From positions 68,305,323 to 68,369,322 of the forward strand of contig NW_022098076.1 in the NCBI RefSeq assembly GCF_002288925.2: 64,000 nt of DNA, written 5' to 3'. Both the position numbers and the translations under genes were made by a program. Under the pieces are notes generated by a model, which made no database searches, was not told the origin of the DNA, and was given only the letters and a program-made list of their open reading frames with translations. Origin of the DNA: Delphinapterus leucas (Eukaryota > Chordata > Mammalia > Artiodactyla > Monodontidae). Shown here piece after piece: positions 1 to 11,742 of the stretch. Within the stretch, counting starts at the first letter, position 1. Every line of letters begins with the position of its first letter.

Positions 1-355
1 GTACATGCACACACAGTCCACATGCCCAGTGCGTTGAACCACTGTCCTTCCCACTCTCCTAGTATTTTTTCTCTGATTTTAGGAAAATATTTTTCTTCCT
101 CTCCTTTACATCTCTCTCTCTTTACCAGTCTTTTTTTTTTTTTTTAAATAATCTCTCCTACTTTCTCTTTTCTCTAAATTTGTGGAGCAAAATTGAAGCA
201 AAACAAAACAAAACAACTATGCTTAATAGAGAATGTCCCAGACTTTTTCAGCTTATGGCATTCTGAGTATCTCAGTAATTTTTTTCATGGCACCCCTAGG
301 CTAAAAGTAGTACCTCACAGTTTTATTTAATTATATAAGAAGTATTTAGATCTTA
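1..355. other. AT-rich unique DNA, no gene seen
   Basis: This stretch is pyrimidine-rich on the plus strand, with a T15 run at 131-145. I recognise no repeat, exon or RNA gene in it. Confidence 0.6.
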
Positions 356-582
356 ACTCAGTCACCATTTTTTTTTTTGCGGTACGCGGGGCCTCTCACT
401 GTTGTGGCCTCTCCCGTTGCGGAGCACAGGCTCCAGACGCGCAGGCTTAGCGGCCATGGCTCACGGGCCAAGCAGCTCCGCGGCACGTGGGATCCTCCCG
501 GACTGGGGCACGAACCCGCGTCCCCTGCATCGGCAGGCAGACTCTCAACCACTGCGCCACCAGGGAAGCCCACTTAGTCACC
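356..582 (-). mobile_element. CHR-2-type tRNA-derived SINE with target-site duplication
   Basis: This is a short cetacean SINE read in reverse. It starts with its A tail as T-rich sequence at 368-378 and ends at 571 with the complement of the 'gggcttccctggtggc' head. The head derives from a tRNA (tRNA-Glu in the literature as I recall) and carries the Pol III A and B boxes; the B box is still readable in reverse near 505-515. Imperfect duplications, 'actcagtcacc' at 356-366 and 'acttagtcacc' at 572-582, flank the element (10 of 11 match), so it is a complete L1-mobilised insertion. Open frames across it on both strands are shadows. Family name is from memory of the consensus. Confidence 0.93.
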
Positions 583-1249
583 TTTTGAAAAAAAATATTA
601 CACATAAATTGAAAAGAATCTTTTTATTTTATACTTAGAAACTTGCAATTATTTACTAATGGGATATGTGTGCCTGTTGGCTACTGCCCAGCCCTCAAAC
701 CTAAGAGCCAGATCGGATATTGTCATGCTCATTTCTTACTCCACAGTGGTTTTCATGCAGTGTTAGTATTTGCTTTTATATCACAAACACCATCAAAACC
801 CAAACTTTGCAAAGCTGCGGTATCATTGAAAGGAATGTAGCATAATCCAATATTGAAACTGTGAACTACTCCAGGCTAGTAGTTTGTGTGGTGCCTGATG
901 GATGTTGCTGTATTTTTTCACATATTGAAAATATTTCATCCTTCTCTGAATTTACTGTGGCATCCTGGGGTACTATGGCACATAGTTTGGGAACTGATGG
1001 TTTTATACTAAAAGAATATCTGTATCAAAGTAAAATAAAGTCAGATATTTGAAGTGGAAGTAGGTATATCAACACCATTAGTCTTGAAGTCCCTCAAAAT
1101 GCCTGCAAAGCCTTATTTTTTAATTTCCACAATTTTATCCAAGTTGTATGGATACAATTTCATTCTGTGTGATAAAATTCACTTTTCTTAAGCACCTGCT
1201 CTTAAGACTAAAAATCAAGAATTTCATTTTCAATCGTATTTTTACTAGT
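583..1249. other. Unique AT-rich DNA
   Basis: No repeat family, exon or RNA gene recognised. Two short open frames here have no recognisable domain and look like chance. Confidence 0.55.
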
Positions 1250-1410
1250 ATTCCCTTTATATTATTTTTTACTAAAATTGTATATTTAAGGTGTACAACA
1301 TAATTTGATATACAGATGCATAGTGAAATGATTACTACAATCAAGCTAATTAACATATTACCTCAAAATATATTAATATTATTTTAGATGGTTCTTTTCA
1401 TTAAATAATT
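1250..1410 (-). mobile_element. Ancient L1M (L1MA/L1MB-like) 3'UTR fragment
   Basis: The stretch around 1280-1360, with 'atttaaggtgtacaaca' followed by 'gtgaaatgattactac', reads like the 3'UTR of old placental L1MA/L1MB elements in reverse. The edges are diffuse and no target-site duplication is visible, as expected for an old copy. Family assignment is from memory. Confidence 0.65.
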
Positions 1411-1901
1411 ATGATTTTTAGGTTAATTAGCTTTTGGACTTTACCTAGGAGCCTAATAATGAACCATTTCTAACAATATCATGTGGAACATATTCCAATT
1501 TCCAACCAGTTAGTCACAAACACACTTCTAGAACCTAACTTGATTTTTTTAAATTGGAGATTTAGCCATGGATGCTCCCTGCAGCAAGCCAAGAATCTCA
1601 CTCTGTCATTTTAAAGTTATCTTCTTTACTAACTGTCCAAAAGACAGGCTGACTTTTGGCACAGAAGTTTGGGGTTTGCTTTTGTCCTTGGTTTACTTTC
1701 TTGTTACTTCCACTTGACAATGCGCTTCTCAGCATGATTTGGTGGTTAACACTTAGGTGTAAGAAAATGATGGGAAGATTGCTAGGTTGCCATTGGAATT
1801 GTCATACTTGACTTTTGTTGCCTTTAAACAGATTGTTGATGCTGCACTTTGAATCTGCAGACTGTCTGTGGATGTTAAATCAGATTAAGGATCCAAATAC
1901 A
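1411..1901. other. Unique AT-rich DNA
   Basis: No repeat, exon or RNA gene recognised in this interval between an L1M relic and a SINE. Confidence 0.5.
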
Positions 1902-2300
1902 TCAGTTTTATTATTATTTCTTTTTTAAAGATTTTTTTTTTGTGGACTATTTTTTTTTTTTTTTGGCTGCCTTGGGTCTTCATTGCTACTCACAGGCTTT
2001 CTCTAGTTGCAGCAAGTGGGGGCTACTCTTCCTTATGGTGCGTGGGCTTCTCATTGCAGTGGCTTCTTTTGTTGCTGAGCATGGGCTCTAGGTGTGTGGA
2101 CTTCAGTAGTTGCAGTGCGTGGGCTCAGTAGTTGTGGCTCGTGGGCTCTAGAGCGCAGGCTCAGTAGTTGTGGCGCACAGGCTTAGTTGCTCCGTGGCAT
2201 GTGGGATCTTCCTGGACCAGGGATGGAACCCACGTCCCCTGAATTGACAGGTGGATTCTTAACCACCGTGCCACCAGGGAAATCCTTCAGTTTTATTATT
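1902..2300 (-). mobile_element. CHR-1-type long SINE with target-site duplication
   Basis: This longer member of the CHR family lies in reverse from its T-rich tail (about 1916-1965) to the complement of the SINE head at 2286. It carries the extra block between the tRNA-like head and the tail, with repeated 'cagtagttg' motifs that mark the CHR-1-like form. The 14-bp duplication 'tcagttttattatt' occurs exactly at 1902-1915 and 2287-2300. It is more diverged from the other copies than the CHR-2 elements are from each other, so it is probably older. Confidence 0.9.
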
Positions 2301-3465
2301 TTTACTTAAACATCTTTCAAGTTAAACGGTAGTATATTCAGTACAGAATTTGTTAACAAATACTTTTGGTTGATGTTTTAGAATATAAATATAAGAATTG
2401 TTCTACTTTAAATAAATAGAAACTGCTGAAAATAAAAATAGTATCTAATTCGGACATCTAATATATGTTTTTAAATGAAATCCAGAAGATAATTTTAAGT
2501 TTAAAGTTTTACAGCTACATAGCCCCCTTGTTGTAAATGGATTGGATATATGGTCAGCCAGTAAATTTTATGGGCAGGGATCCAAGTAACTTAACATCAT
2601 CTTCCTCTTTAGTAAAATAAAAGACTAAATCATTCCATTGATTTAATTTATGGGATGTTTTCTGTTTATCTTTCAGATTTTATTGATCTGATCCCAGGTG
2701 TCTTGTGACTGCTAGCTGGAATTAAGTTTGGTGGTGTGTTTATATAGTGATTATGAATAAACTGTGAAATAAAATAGAGGCATCATGGGCCTTTGGACAG
2801 TTGGGTCAGAGTACTTTTGCAGGTTGTGGTAGAAAGCTGAAACTTGTTGAGAACTGGATACATTTCAGACTTGGGGCACTTACAGACATGTTTTCCTGAA
2901 CAGTGTTTGTTTTCATAGTTAGTATTTCTTTGATTATCGAGTTTCATTTATTTTACCTGTCTTACTTGCTAAATTTTGATTAAATAAAAAGATCCAATTC
3001 TAATTCATTCATTTAATAAATGTATCAAAAGAGTGATTTCTTTGTAAAGCTGACTAGCATTTTAAAGAATGGTCAGCTTTCTGAATATGCAGAAAAATAC
3101 TTTTGAAGCCCACAATTGGGTAGCCACATTTCCTAAGAATGGTAGAGTTGAAAAATTGCTCATCAATTGTAAATTTCAGTTAATTAGCAGAGTTTTAAGA
3201 TGCCATTCCTTTTGTTCTATTTTCTTGTTAATTGGTTTTAAGGGAGACTCAAAAACAGCTTAACTGAGTTTAGAGTAATAACAGCCTTACAGGGCACTCA
3301 CATCAGTTGGCTTACAATTTCATTTATCCCTTCTCCTTTCTTCTCTAGAACATGTATTTATATTGTAAAACAAAATAAAAAAACTAAACCCTGAATAAAA
3401 TAAGGGCTTTTGTTGCTTATAAAAGAGCAAAATGCCAGGTGCTGCTAAACTTTTTGTACAGGCTT
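2301..3465. other. Unique AT-rich DNA
   Basis: No repeat family or coding exon recognised. A 64-codon frame at 3069-3263 has no recognisable domain. Confidence 0.5.
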
Positions 3466-3586
3466 TTTTTTTTTTTTTTTTTTTTTNNNNNNNNNNNNNN
3501 NNNNNNNNNNNNNNNNNNNNNNNNNNNNNNNNNNNNNNNNNNNNNNNNNNNNNNNNNNNNNNNNNNNNNNNNNNNNNNNNNNNNNN
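3466..3586. other. Poly(T) run into a 100-N assembly gap
   Basis: A T23 run ends at 3486 and exactly 100 N follow (3487-3586), the usual placeholder for a gap of unknown size. The flanks share 'tgtaca' plus a nearby 'cttt' (3454 onward and 3589 onward). This fits an unresolved reverse-oriented SINE or L1 whose T-rich tail broke the assembly. The inserted element itself is inference. Translated frames crossing this interval are artefacts. Confidence 0.85.
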
Positions 3587-4298
3587 CCTGTACAAACTTT
3601 TGATTAATAATTAACATAAAGAAAAACATTGGCTTTTCCTTTATGCATACATTAATCAGGCATTTAGCCTTCAAAAGCCCATATTTACCCTTCAGATTGC
3701 AGTGTCTAACACGTAGCAGGCACACAGTAAATATGTACCTTTTCTGGCCTCAATTCTGACCTCGCTCTTCCAACCCCCAATATATCACACACACACACAC
3801 ACACACACACAACTACTGTTATTTCTACTTTTCGTGTACAAATTGTGCTTTCTTATCCTTGAAATCTGGATGGATTGAAGCAAATAGGTTATACTGGAAT
3901 CATGACTACTGATAATTGGCAACTTAATAAGGAAAAAAAGGAACATGTCTATAATAGTGACAGTAAAAAGTCTCTATTTGTAACTTGCATTGTTTCATTA
4001 TGTGTTCATATAGTTTACAGTTGAATTTATTGGAGACACTTAGGCTGACTCCCTTTTATATTCACTCCTCAGTATATTCTATGTAAACTTGCACACATTT
4101 AAACATGGAATTTCTTGTAAGACTATTTTGGACTTTTTCCTACTCTTCTTTCCCTGCCAGCTTCTACCCATCTGCCAATCAAAAATTACAAGTAGAATGA
4201 GATTTTTGGCAAAGTAAAAATCTTTGAATCAGGAATATTTTCAATGCACAGGGTTAAATTTGAATTGTTATTTTAAAATTTTAATTAAAAGTAAATTA
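3587..4298. other. Mostly unique DNA with a CA microsatellite
   Basis: About 3690-3735 ('cacgtagcaggcacacagt' followed by 'aaatatgt') resembles the degenerate 3' tip of an L2 or MIR on the plus strand. The rest, apart from the microsatellite, is unassigned. Confidence 0.45.
3786..3811. repeat. (CA)13 microsatellite
   Basis: An uninterrupted 26-nt CA dinucleotide array, likely length-polymorphic. Confidence 0.97.
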
Positions 4299-4613
4299 GG
4301 GCTTCCCTGGTGGCGCAGTGGTTAAGAATTTGCCTGCCAATGCAGGGGACACCGGTTCGATCCCTGGTCTGGGAAGATCCCACATGCCACGGAGCAACCA
4401 AGCCCGTGTGGCGCAACTACTGAGCCTGCGCTCTAGAGCCCACAAGCCACAACTACTGAAGCCTGCACAGCTAGAGCCCGTGCTCCGCAGTGAGAAGCCC
4501 ACGCACTGCAACGAAGAGTAGCCCCCACTCGCTGCAACTAGAGAAAGCCCATGCGCAGCAGTGAAGACCCAACACAGCCAGAAATAAATAAATTAAATTA
4601 AATTTAAAAAAAG
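4299..4613 (+). mobile_element. CHR-1-type SINE, plus strand
   Basis: The element begins with the SINE head at 4299 ('gggcttccctggtggcgcag'). The tRNA-like B box lies at about 4351-4362 ('cggttcgatccc'), close to the canonical form. The tRNA-unrelated body carries repeated 'caactac' and 'gcccac' motifs, and an AT-rich tail ('aaataaataaatt') runs to about 4613. No clear target-site duplication could be placed because both flanks are A-rich. Frames of about 70 codons across it are shadows. Confidence 0.92.
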
Positions 4614-5381
4614 AGAATTGTATTTTGTCCTCTTCCTTTTGTATTTTTGTTTTATGGTTGGTATGGTCAACATGACAACTTGAAATTTCATTTCATTTTG
4701 GCCACTTTTCAGAAAAAAAAAGCTAAAATGAAACATGTAAAAAGAAAAGAAATAAAAGATTTTGTTAAATAGAAGTGTAAATAACTGTAAGAGTAATACA
4801 CAAAAACTTTTCTTAATGTAATCCTCTACTCATCTTCCATATGGAGAGTTTCTTTTGTGAGAGTGTGAACATAATTTTAGTGTATTTGGTCTGATTGTGA
4901 AAAGTCAGGATGACTTACATACTCCAAAATAAATATATCTATTAAAATATATAAAGTGTGCATAGAAATGGAAGCATGTTTAAACATCTCATATTACCAC
5001 GTCTTTTCACTTGGATATGTATGGTTCAGTACAATTTGTATTATTTCTCTTTCCAGCTGAGAATGATAAGATATTTAAATTAAATTTGGTAATCAGTTAT
5101 CTAAATTACATTTTGGAAAAGCAGCTAGATTTAACAAGACTTTTTAGAGATACATTAATTCACCAGAAATAGCCAGATTCTCAACACAAAATATGATATA
5201 TAATAGAATTGCTATTCTTTTCTCAACTAGAGCTGGGTTATTTTGCTTCAGGGAAAAAAGGGGTTTCCCTTATAGAAAAGCTTCTTCTTCTATAATATTA
5301 GCTGAGCAAAATAACTAGTGTTGCTAGATAAAAGCAAGTTATAGATAGGGATATATAAAATGGGATATCAGAAATGTGCTT
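4614..5381. other. Unique AT-rich DNA
   Basis: No repeat, exon or RNA gene recognised. Confidence 0.5.
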
Positions 5382-6316
5382 GCACTTCTGCACAGTAAAG
5401 GAAACCATCAACAAAATGAGAAGGCAACCTCCTGGATAGGAGAAAACATTTGCAAATCATATATCTTATAAGGGGCTAATATCCAAAAAATATATATAAA
5501 ACATATATAACTGAAGAGCAAAAAAACAAACAATCCAATTAAAAAATGGGAAGAAGATATGATAGTTATTTTTCCAAAGAAGATGTACAGATGGCCAACA
5601 GATACATGAAAAGATGCTCAACATCATTAATCATCAGGGAAATGCAAATCAAAACTGCAATGAGATGTCACCTCATACCTGTTAAGATGGTTACTATCAA
5701 AGAGACAAGAAATAACTGTTGGAGAGGATGTGGAGAAAACGGAATCCTTGTGCACTGTTTGTGGGAATGTAAATTGGCCCAGCCACTACGGAAAACAGTA
5801 TGGAGGTTCCTCAAAAATTTAAAAATAGAGCTACCATATGTTCCAGCAATTCCACTTCTGAATATTTTTCTGAAGAAAGTGAAAACACTAATTTGAAAAG
5901 ATATATGCACCCCCACGTACACTGCAGCATTATTTACAAGAGCCAAGATATGGAAACAACCTAAATGTACATCAATGGATGAATGGATAAAGAAGATATC
6001 GTATATATGTGAAATGGGTGAAGGGAGGCAAAATTTACAGTCTTCCAGTTATAAAATAAATTGTGGGATGTAATGTACAGCATGGAGACTACTGTTAATA
6101 ATACTATGTTGCACACTTGAAAGTTGCTGAGAGACTAGATCTTAAAAGTTCTCATCACAAAAAAAAAAGATTGTGTAACTGTAAATGGTGATGAATGTTA
6201 ACTAGACTTATTGTGGTGATCATTTCACAATATATACAAATAGCGAATCATGTTGTACACCTGAAACTAATATAATGGTGTATGTCAATTGTACCTCAAT
6301 AAAAATTTTTTAAATG
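5382..6316 (+). mobile_element. Ancient L1MA-like 3' end
   Basis: This 5'-truncated old L1 covers the C-terminal part of ORF2 followed by a 3'UTR. The 3'UTR is recognisable from 'cttccagttataaaataaa' near 6041, the 'gatcttaaaagttctcatca' stretch near 6139, and the 'caattgtacctcaataaaaa' end near 6287-6306 with its polyadenylation signal. That terminus is typical of placental L1MA elements (from memory). It is far more decayed than the L1s at 17.8 and 27 kb, so it predates them. Confidence 0.88.
5546..5896 (+). pseudogene. L1 ORF2 C-terminal remnant
   Basis: A 116-codon open frame inside the L1MA relic preserves the cysteine-containing C-terminal region of the L1 ORF2 protein. Recognisable features are the '[18 protein letters not shown]' stretch (about residues 26-43), '[11 protein letters not shown]' (about 55-65), the 'VHCLWECK' block (about 69-76) and '[15 protein letters not shown]' (about 84-98). 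The intact protein is the reverse transcriptase/endonuclease of the retrotransposon; this remnant lacks both enzymatic domains. The frame is lost soon after the conserved 'PAIPLL' block. It is a fossil of a mobile element, not a host gene. Confidence 0.9.
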
Positions 6317-6919
6317 TCCTTGCAACATTTCATCAACTCTAAGATATACATTTTTTTACATTAAACTATGTAAAATCAAAAAATGCCGTAGTTAAATTGG
6401 CAATTTTTTTTTCTTTCTTGGTGGCAAAGTGTGCCCTACAATGGATTCTATCTTAGATTCTATGAAATATAGTGTTACTGAATTCAGATTGGAAAACAAT
6501 TTAAATTTCCTCAGGTTATTACAAAAGGAAATCAGAGTGAAGTCCAGAAACAAGAAAGTCAAGCTTGATATTCATTCTTAAAAACACTTTATACCACAAT
6601 TTTTACCTTTTAAAAAACATGTATTGATTTTTCTGATATTTTTCTTTTTTATTATTAATACTGCTACCAGTATTTTGGCATACTTCCCTCCAGTTTTTGT
6701 CTTGCTTTGCTTTCACAAAAGTGAAGTTACACTTTGTATCCTGTGACTCCTGGTTTCTTGAAAATGTGATTTTAACAGCTGTGTAATATTTCATCCTATT
6801 CCATAATTCTTTTTACCATTTACCCACTGTTGGGCATTCAGACTATTTTCAATATCTCATTATTTCTACCTGGAGCTGGATTTCTCTCCTAATTCTAGTT
6901 TATCCCTCTGCCTTGAATT
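6317..6919. other. Unassigned DNA, possibly with an ancient LINE fragment
   Basis: About 6640-6870 (the 'tggcatacttccctccag' and 'ctgttgggcattcagacta' stretches) resembles a very old LINE-related mammalian repeat, but I cannot place its family. The remainder is unassigned AT-rich DNA. Confidence 0.35.
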
Positions 6920-7030
6920 CAGCTGCTTGTAGTCACATTGTCTGACTTTATTATTTTATCTGTAAAATGGGAATAAAAATAACTTATACTTCACTTAAGG
7001 ATTAAATGAGATAATGCATATTTATGGATC
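6920..7030 (+). repeat. MIR SINE fragment
   Basis: The stretch 'ttttatctgtaaaatggg' (6954-6971) followed by 'ggattaaatgagataatgca' (6999-7018) matches the central and 3' part of MIR, an ancient tRNA-derived mammalian SINE. The head is decayed. Confidence 0.75.
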
Positions 7031-7281
7031 TTAAATAGGGAAGATTTCAATTCATTTTTAAATTCTCTGTCAAAGGCCTTTTCTTTTCATAGTTTTTACA
7101 TGAGTAATACATTCTGGTGTTTCTCCCAAGACAGGGAATAAAACCAATGAAGATCTTTAAATTATTGTCATAAAATAAAATACATAAATGAAAAAGCTGG
7201 AATATAAATATTTTGTTTTAAACTGATCAAAAAAGTAATTTCTCTGTGCTCTGCTGAGTAGTATTATATCTTTTATTAAAG

Positions 7282-7510
7282 ATACTCTTAGCAGGGCTTC
7301 CCTGGTGGCGCAGTGGTTGAGAGTCCGCCTGCTGATGCAGGGGACACAGGTTTGTGCCCCGGTCCGGGAAGATCCCACATGCCGCAGAGCGGCTGGGCCC
7401 GTGAGCCATGGCCGCTGAGCCTGTGCGTCCGGAGCCTGTGCTCCGCAAGGGGAGAGGCCACAACAGTGAGAGGCCCGCATACTGAAAAAAAAAAAAAAAT
7501 ACCCTGAGCA
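7282..7510 (+). mobile_element. CHR-2-type SINE, plus strand
   Basis: A complete short SINE runs from the head at 7294 to an A15 tail ending at 7498. The B-box region reads 'aggtttgtgcccc', with one change from the usual 'ggttcgtgcccc'. Flanks 'atactcttagca' (7282-7293) and 'ataccctgagca' (7499-7510) match at 10 of 12 positions. The 5' flank preceding the duplication is TT|AAAG, close to the L1 endonuclease site. Confidence 0.93.
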
Positions 7511-7689
7511 AACAAAGCAGCGTATTCCACAATTAAGCAGATTTTCACTTAGAAAAAAAAAAAAAACAGTGTATAAAATGCTAATACTTTGAGGATACCC
7601 TTAAGTCTTACTAGTAAGCTGCAGTGGGTTGCTTTCCAGAGTCAAGATAAAGTCTTTGATCAGCTACATAGTCAACCTTCAGTTACCAC

Positions 7690-7910
7690 CTCAAGAAGAA
7701 GTTCTATTTCCCCTCTAACTTGCTTCATGTTGCTTCACACATCTCTCATAGCATTCATTCATGCTTCTTTAAGTTATATGTTACGATTATTTCCAGATAT
7801 GTCTTATCTTCGCTAGCAACTCAGCAACTGGGGTCTTCACTCTTCTGCTTCCTGCCCTGGTAGGGCCTCATAGGAGTGGACACCCTGAAAATGCTTATTG
7901 AATGAATTGT
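7690..7910 (+). repeat. Possible L2 3' fragment
   Basis: Pyrimidine-rich sequence followed by 'aaaatgcttattgaatgaat' at about 7887-7906 is the typical pattern of a degenerate L2 3' end. Divergence is high, so the call is tentative. Confidence 0.5.
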
Positions 7911-7970
7911 AAAGATTAGAAGCAAAAATGAACAATTTTATTATATATTTGTAAACTAAATATATAGCTA

Positions 7971-8018
7971 AATATATATGTGTGTGTGTATATATATATA
8001 CACATATGTGTATATATG
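7971..8018. repeat. TA/TG alternating microsatellite
   Basis: Alternating purine-pyrimidine dinucleotides (TA and TG) over about 48 nt form an imperfect simple repeat. Confidence 0.9.
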
Positions 8019-10623
8019 TTATAATAATTTTTAATCACTGTATTCTTTCCCTTGGTGATAGAAAAAAGTTGAGCAAAAAAAGTAGGGACTTTAAACAGAT
8101 CACCCAAAAGACATTTGAAGTAGTAATAACTACTTGGTTTAATTTGGGGAATTTAAAAAAGTAAAGGTATGAGAAGGGTGATTGCTTTGTCATTCTACTT
8201 TATTCCTACATTGAGCTTAATATAATGATGGTATACTTATGGATGAAAACATATTCAGAATTCTAATTATTGGATTGACATGTGATAAAGTGACTTTGAG
8301 ATTCTGGAAAGATTTGTAGACTACCTAATTATTTCTTTACCACTTTAAGGAGAGATGCAAAGCTGCTAGAATCACACTTCAAACTGGAAAGGCCAGTTAG
8401 TCCTTGGAGAATTTGTTTTCTTCTGTGCAGCTTTCTGAAATCTGAAGCATCATAAATACTTACTTTCTCCTTTTTATAAAAAGTAATCCTTTCCCATTAC
8501 AAACATGCCAATCAAGAAATAAGCCTCATGACATGATTTGGAATGGGATTGGTGGGGAGGCGGTTGGAGTGGGGGTGAGAGGCAAACGTTATCACCTCTC
8601 AATCTCCTCATATGAACCAGTGAAATACCCCAGGAATATATGTTTCCAGAATTGCTCCTTTATTTTGAGAGTCTTAACATACTGAGGAAATAGGCTTGTT
8701 GATGCCCCAGAGGACAAATAGGAAAATACAACCCATTGGAAATATCTTAAATAACAAGTAACAGATGTTTTTCCCACATGAGAAAAAAATATTCTAGCTG
8801 ATCCTTTTTGTCTTAACTAAATGTTTGTAGTGTCAAATGGCTACAAGAGACAACCCCTTGGATATATTTTCATACAAACCCCATGCTTATGAAATCAATC
8901 CTATGGGTTTAATTCACTGACCAGCTAATTTTTATTCTTTTCTTGAATTCATCTGAAAGAATGCCATTCCAAAGAATAGCACAGCTGATCTTTTTATATC
9001 ATTTATATCATTAAAGAATACCATGACTTTAATTTGGGCCTATATCTTATTAAGGCAGCTTGGAGAATTTAAAAACATAAGAAGTGCATTTTCTTCTTGT
9101 GTAGGAAGGAGTCTGTTCATTTAGAAATCCTTTATTTCTTTTATGGCCTACTTATTGCAAAGTAAGAACTTTATATTATTAAAATGGGATATGCTTTCTT
9201 GTTCCTCAGCTTCTATAAATCTACATGAGACTTACTAAGTTTCATCAGTTATTCATCCAAGGATAGAAAATCATCAGTTGCATATGGTAGAAAAAGGAAA
9301 ACAGCGCAAAATACGTATGCATTAGATAGGTACATAGATATGCATGCTGATGTTGGACAGTTTCGCCAGTGAACAATACAAGGGCTTCACTTTGGGGCAT
9401 ACTTGATGGGCCATTCCTGTTAAAGCAGCTAAAATTATCTGCCTTTTCTGAAATCATTCCTTCTAGTTGTTTAGCAATATAAAAATGTTAGTTAAGAAAC
9501 CATTTTGTGCTAATAAACCAAAGCGGATTTGGTTTCACTCCATATTACTCAGTGTCTTATGACCATCAACTTATGTTACTTTAGAGTCTTTGTTTACTTT
9601 TCTTTCCCCTATTTTTAATCTGTTTAGGGAAGAGCTGAATAAAAAAAGAAAAACTTAACATTATACACTTACATCTATATTTGTGTATCTACCCATGTCT
9701 CTCTCTCGTTCTTTCTCTTCTCCTCCCTCTCTCTCCTATCCTCCAGTAAAAGTTGTATGTCTGTCAAGTAAAGTTTATAGTTCAAATATAGAAGAAGTCT
9801 ATTAGCTAATTTTTAGAATATAAATACATATTTGGAACTTTAAATATTATCATCTTCATTTTATGAATAGAGGTACCTAGTCACTAAATCAGACACAATT
9901 TTTATAATAAACTATTCCTCTGTGAAATGTAATAGTTCTTAAAATACAGAACAGTCTTTTGGAGGATAAAAATAAGTAGAAAAATACATATTTGCCCAAA
10001 TGTAATTACTTGCTTATAGTATATTTGTATATCCCATTCAATAGTGGCTTCATTTATAAGATATTAATCTTTAGAATGATAAATTAGAGTGAACTTGATA
10101 TCGTTTGACTGAAGATGTTTTGCTTATAGAGTGGAAATACTTTTTCAGTCTTGTCCCTAAATCTGTTATCACATAGTAGTGCCTTGCCAGAAGTAGCTCT
10201 CTAGGTACAAGATGAAGGTACAAGAATGAGATAGTCCACTTTTAAAAAACACCTATGCTGGCATCTTTAAGGGGTCTTAAAACCATCTTAAAGAATATCA
10301 GCCCCATAAATGAGACTAAACTAGACAAAAGGGGTAGAAAACATATATGTGTCCATGGAGGGAAGGAGGGCTTCATTTCTGAAACCATTAGGCAAAGTTA
10401 AATTACAAGAATTCCCTTCTCTAATTGTGATTTTTATTTCCAAGTTTTTTTCATTGTTTAAGAATTTTAGGTAAGTTTGGAAATATGGAAAAAGTAGGTC
10501 AGTGAGTAGGATGTTTGATTTGATAGGCAACTTTATAGATCCAAACACTTTCAAATTTCACTTTGACTTTCCATTTCTTTTAGGGACTCAGAGATCTAAT
10601 AGGCCATCTGGCATTAATATCAC
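8019..10623. other. Unique AT-rich DNA, no gene seen
   Basis: This 2.6-kb block holds no repeat I recognise and no exon-like frame. Open frames at 8592-8777, 9245-9457 and 10321-10554 have no recognisable motif. A pyrimidine-rich run lies at about 9697-9745. Confidence 0.5.
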
Positions 10624-10640
10624 ATAATAATAATAATAAT
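10624..10640. repeat. Short (ATA)n simple repeat
   Basis: Trinucleotide ATA repeats about six units long. Confidence 0.85.
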
Positions 10641-11742
10641 TACCTTTTGGGGTTTTCTACCTCTTTTAACTATTTGGAAATGAAGATGTACATCTTTTCC
10701 TATTAGTAGTATGTTTGAGGCATGCATAAGCAGCCATGTAGGCTAGGTGAAATTAATTTGAGAAATTATATATACAGGCTAGGATATTATATAGGTGTTT
10801 CAGTGGAATGTAATCAGCTCCCCTTCTATTTCATACGAGTATTGCACAGCATAGAAAATTCATGTACTTAATAATTACTTAAGTTACTTTAAAATATCTT
10901 ATGGTACTTGAATAATCATGCATTAACTATAAATGGAAACCCCACCACCACCAAGGAGTTACCTAAATAGTTGTTATTCCTCTCTATCAAACATGATTCT
11001 TCTCCTCTACCATACCTGGAATTGCTGTTTTTCTTTTATATTATAGGGGCTGAATAAATATTTGTTAATTTTCTGATTTTCCCATATCTGGGCAGTTTTC
11101 ATAAACTTTCTTGGTTACTACTAAGGTGCTCAGTTGCAGAAGAAGAATGAGACCAAGTGGCAAAAGTTGTTTTAACTTTGAGTTTAGAAAATATAGAAGC
11201 TCTTTACCTTTACATAAATATAAAGAAGATGCAAAAGTCAATTACTTCATCATTCAACAAGGCAACATAGGAAGCTTTCAGAAATGGAATATGTTTTGTC
11301 ACTGCAACATATGGCAAAATGCCAGTGGGAGACATTAAAAGTGTTTGAAACATGATTTGATTTGGTTTTGCTTTCAGAAAGTTTTCTCAGGTAAATGGTT
11401 TCTCTTTGGATTAAACATCGTATCTTCTGTGTCATGGTTTGATCAAAGATATTTTTACCAGCTCACTATTTATCTCATAAAGACCACACTGATACTATTC
11501 TTGATACTTAGCTCTTTATTTCACCATTTTGACACTATCGTAAATGGTGTCCCACTCAGCTAGTCAAACAGTGTACTGCTTTCTTGGATGTAGAAGTCAT
11601 TAGCTCCATGTGGAAGGTGCCCCATGTGGAAGTCTACCACTTTAGGGTGGGAGGATGATGAGGAGTGGGGAAAGGAAGAAGTGTGCCCAAGGAAGAGAAG
11701 AGTTTGTATAAAAAAATCCTAGTTACGGATAAATGCCTGATA
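10641..11742. other. Unique AT-rich DNA
   Basis: About 11005-11075 ends in 'gctgaataaatatttgttaa', which resembles an L2 3' tip on the plus strand. Frames at 11111-11338 and 11345-11563 have no recognisable domain. Confidence 0.45.

Noticed and set aside
358..638. Frames of 66-78 codons on both strands
   Set aside because: All lie within the CHR SINE. Near-identical peptides recur at 7.3, 11.8 and 16.2 kb, as expected from repeat shadows.
3320..3725. Frames of 60-102 codons on both strands through 3417-3725
   Set aside because: They translate through the 100-N gap and the adjacent poly(T); the residues are placeholders and poly-K/poly-F.
4299..4380. tRNA-gene-like A and B boxes
   Set aside because: They belong to the tRNA-derived head of a CHR SINE; no complete cloverleaf with acceptor stem is present here or at the other SINEs.
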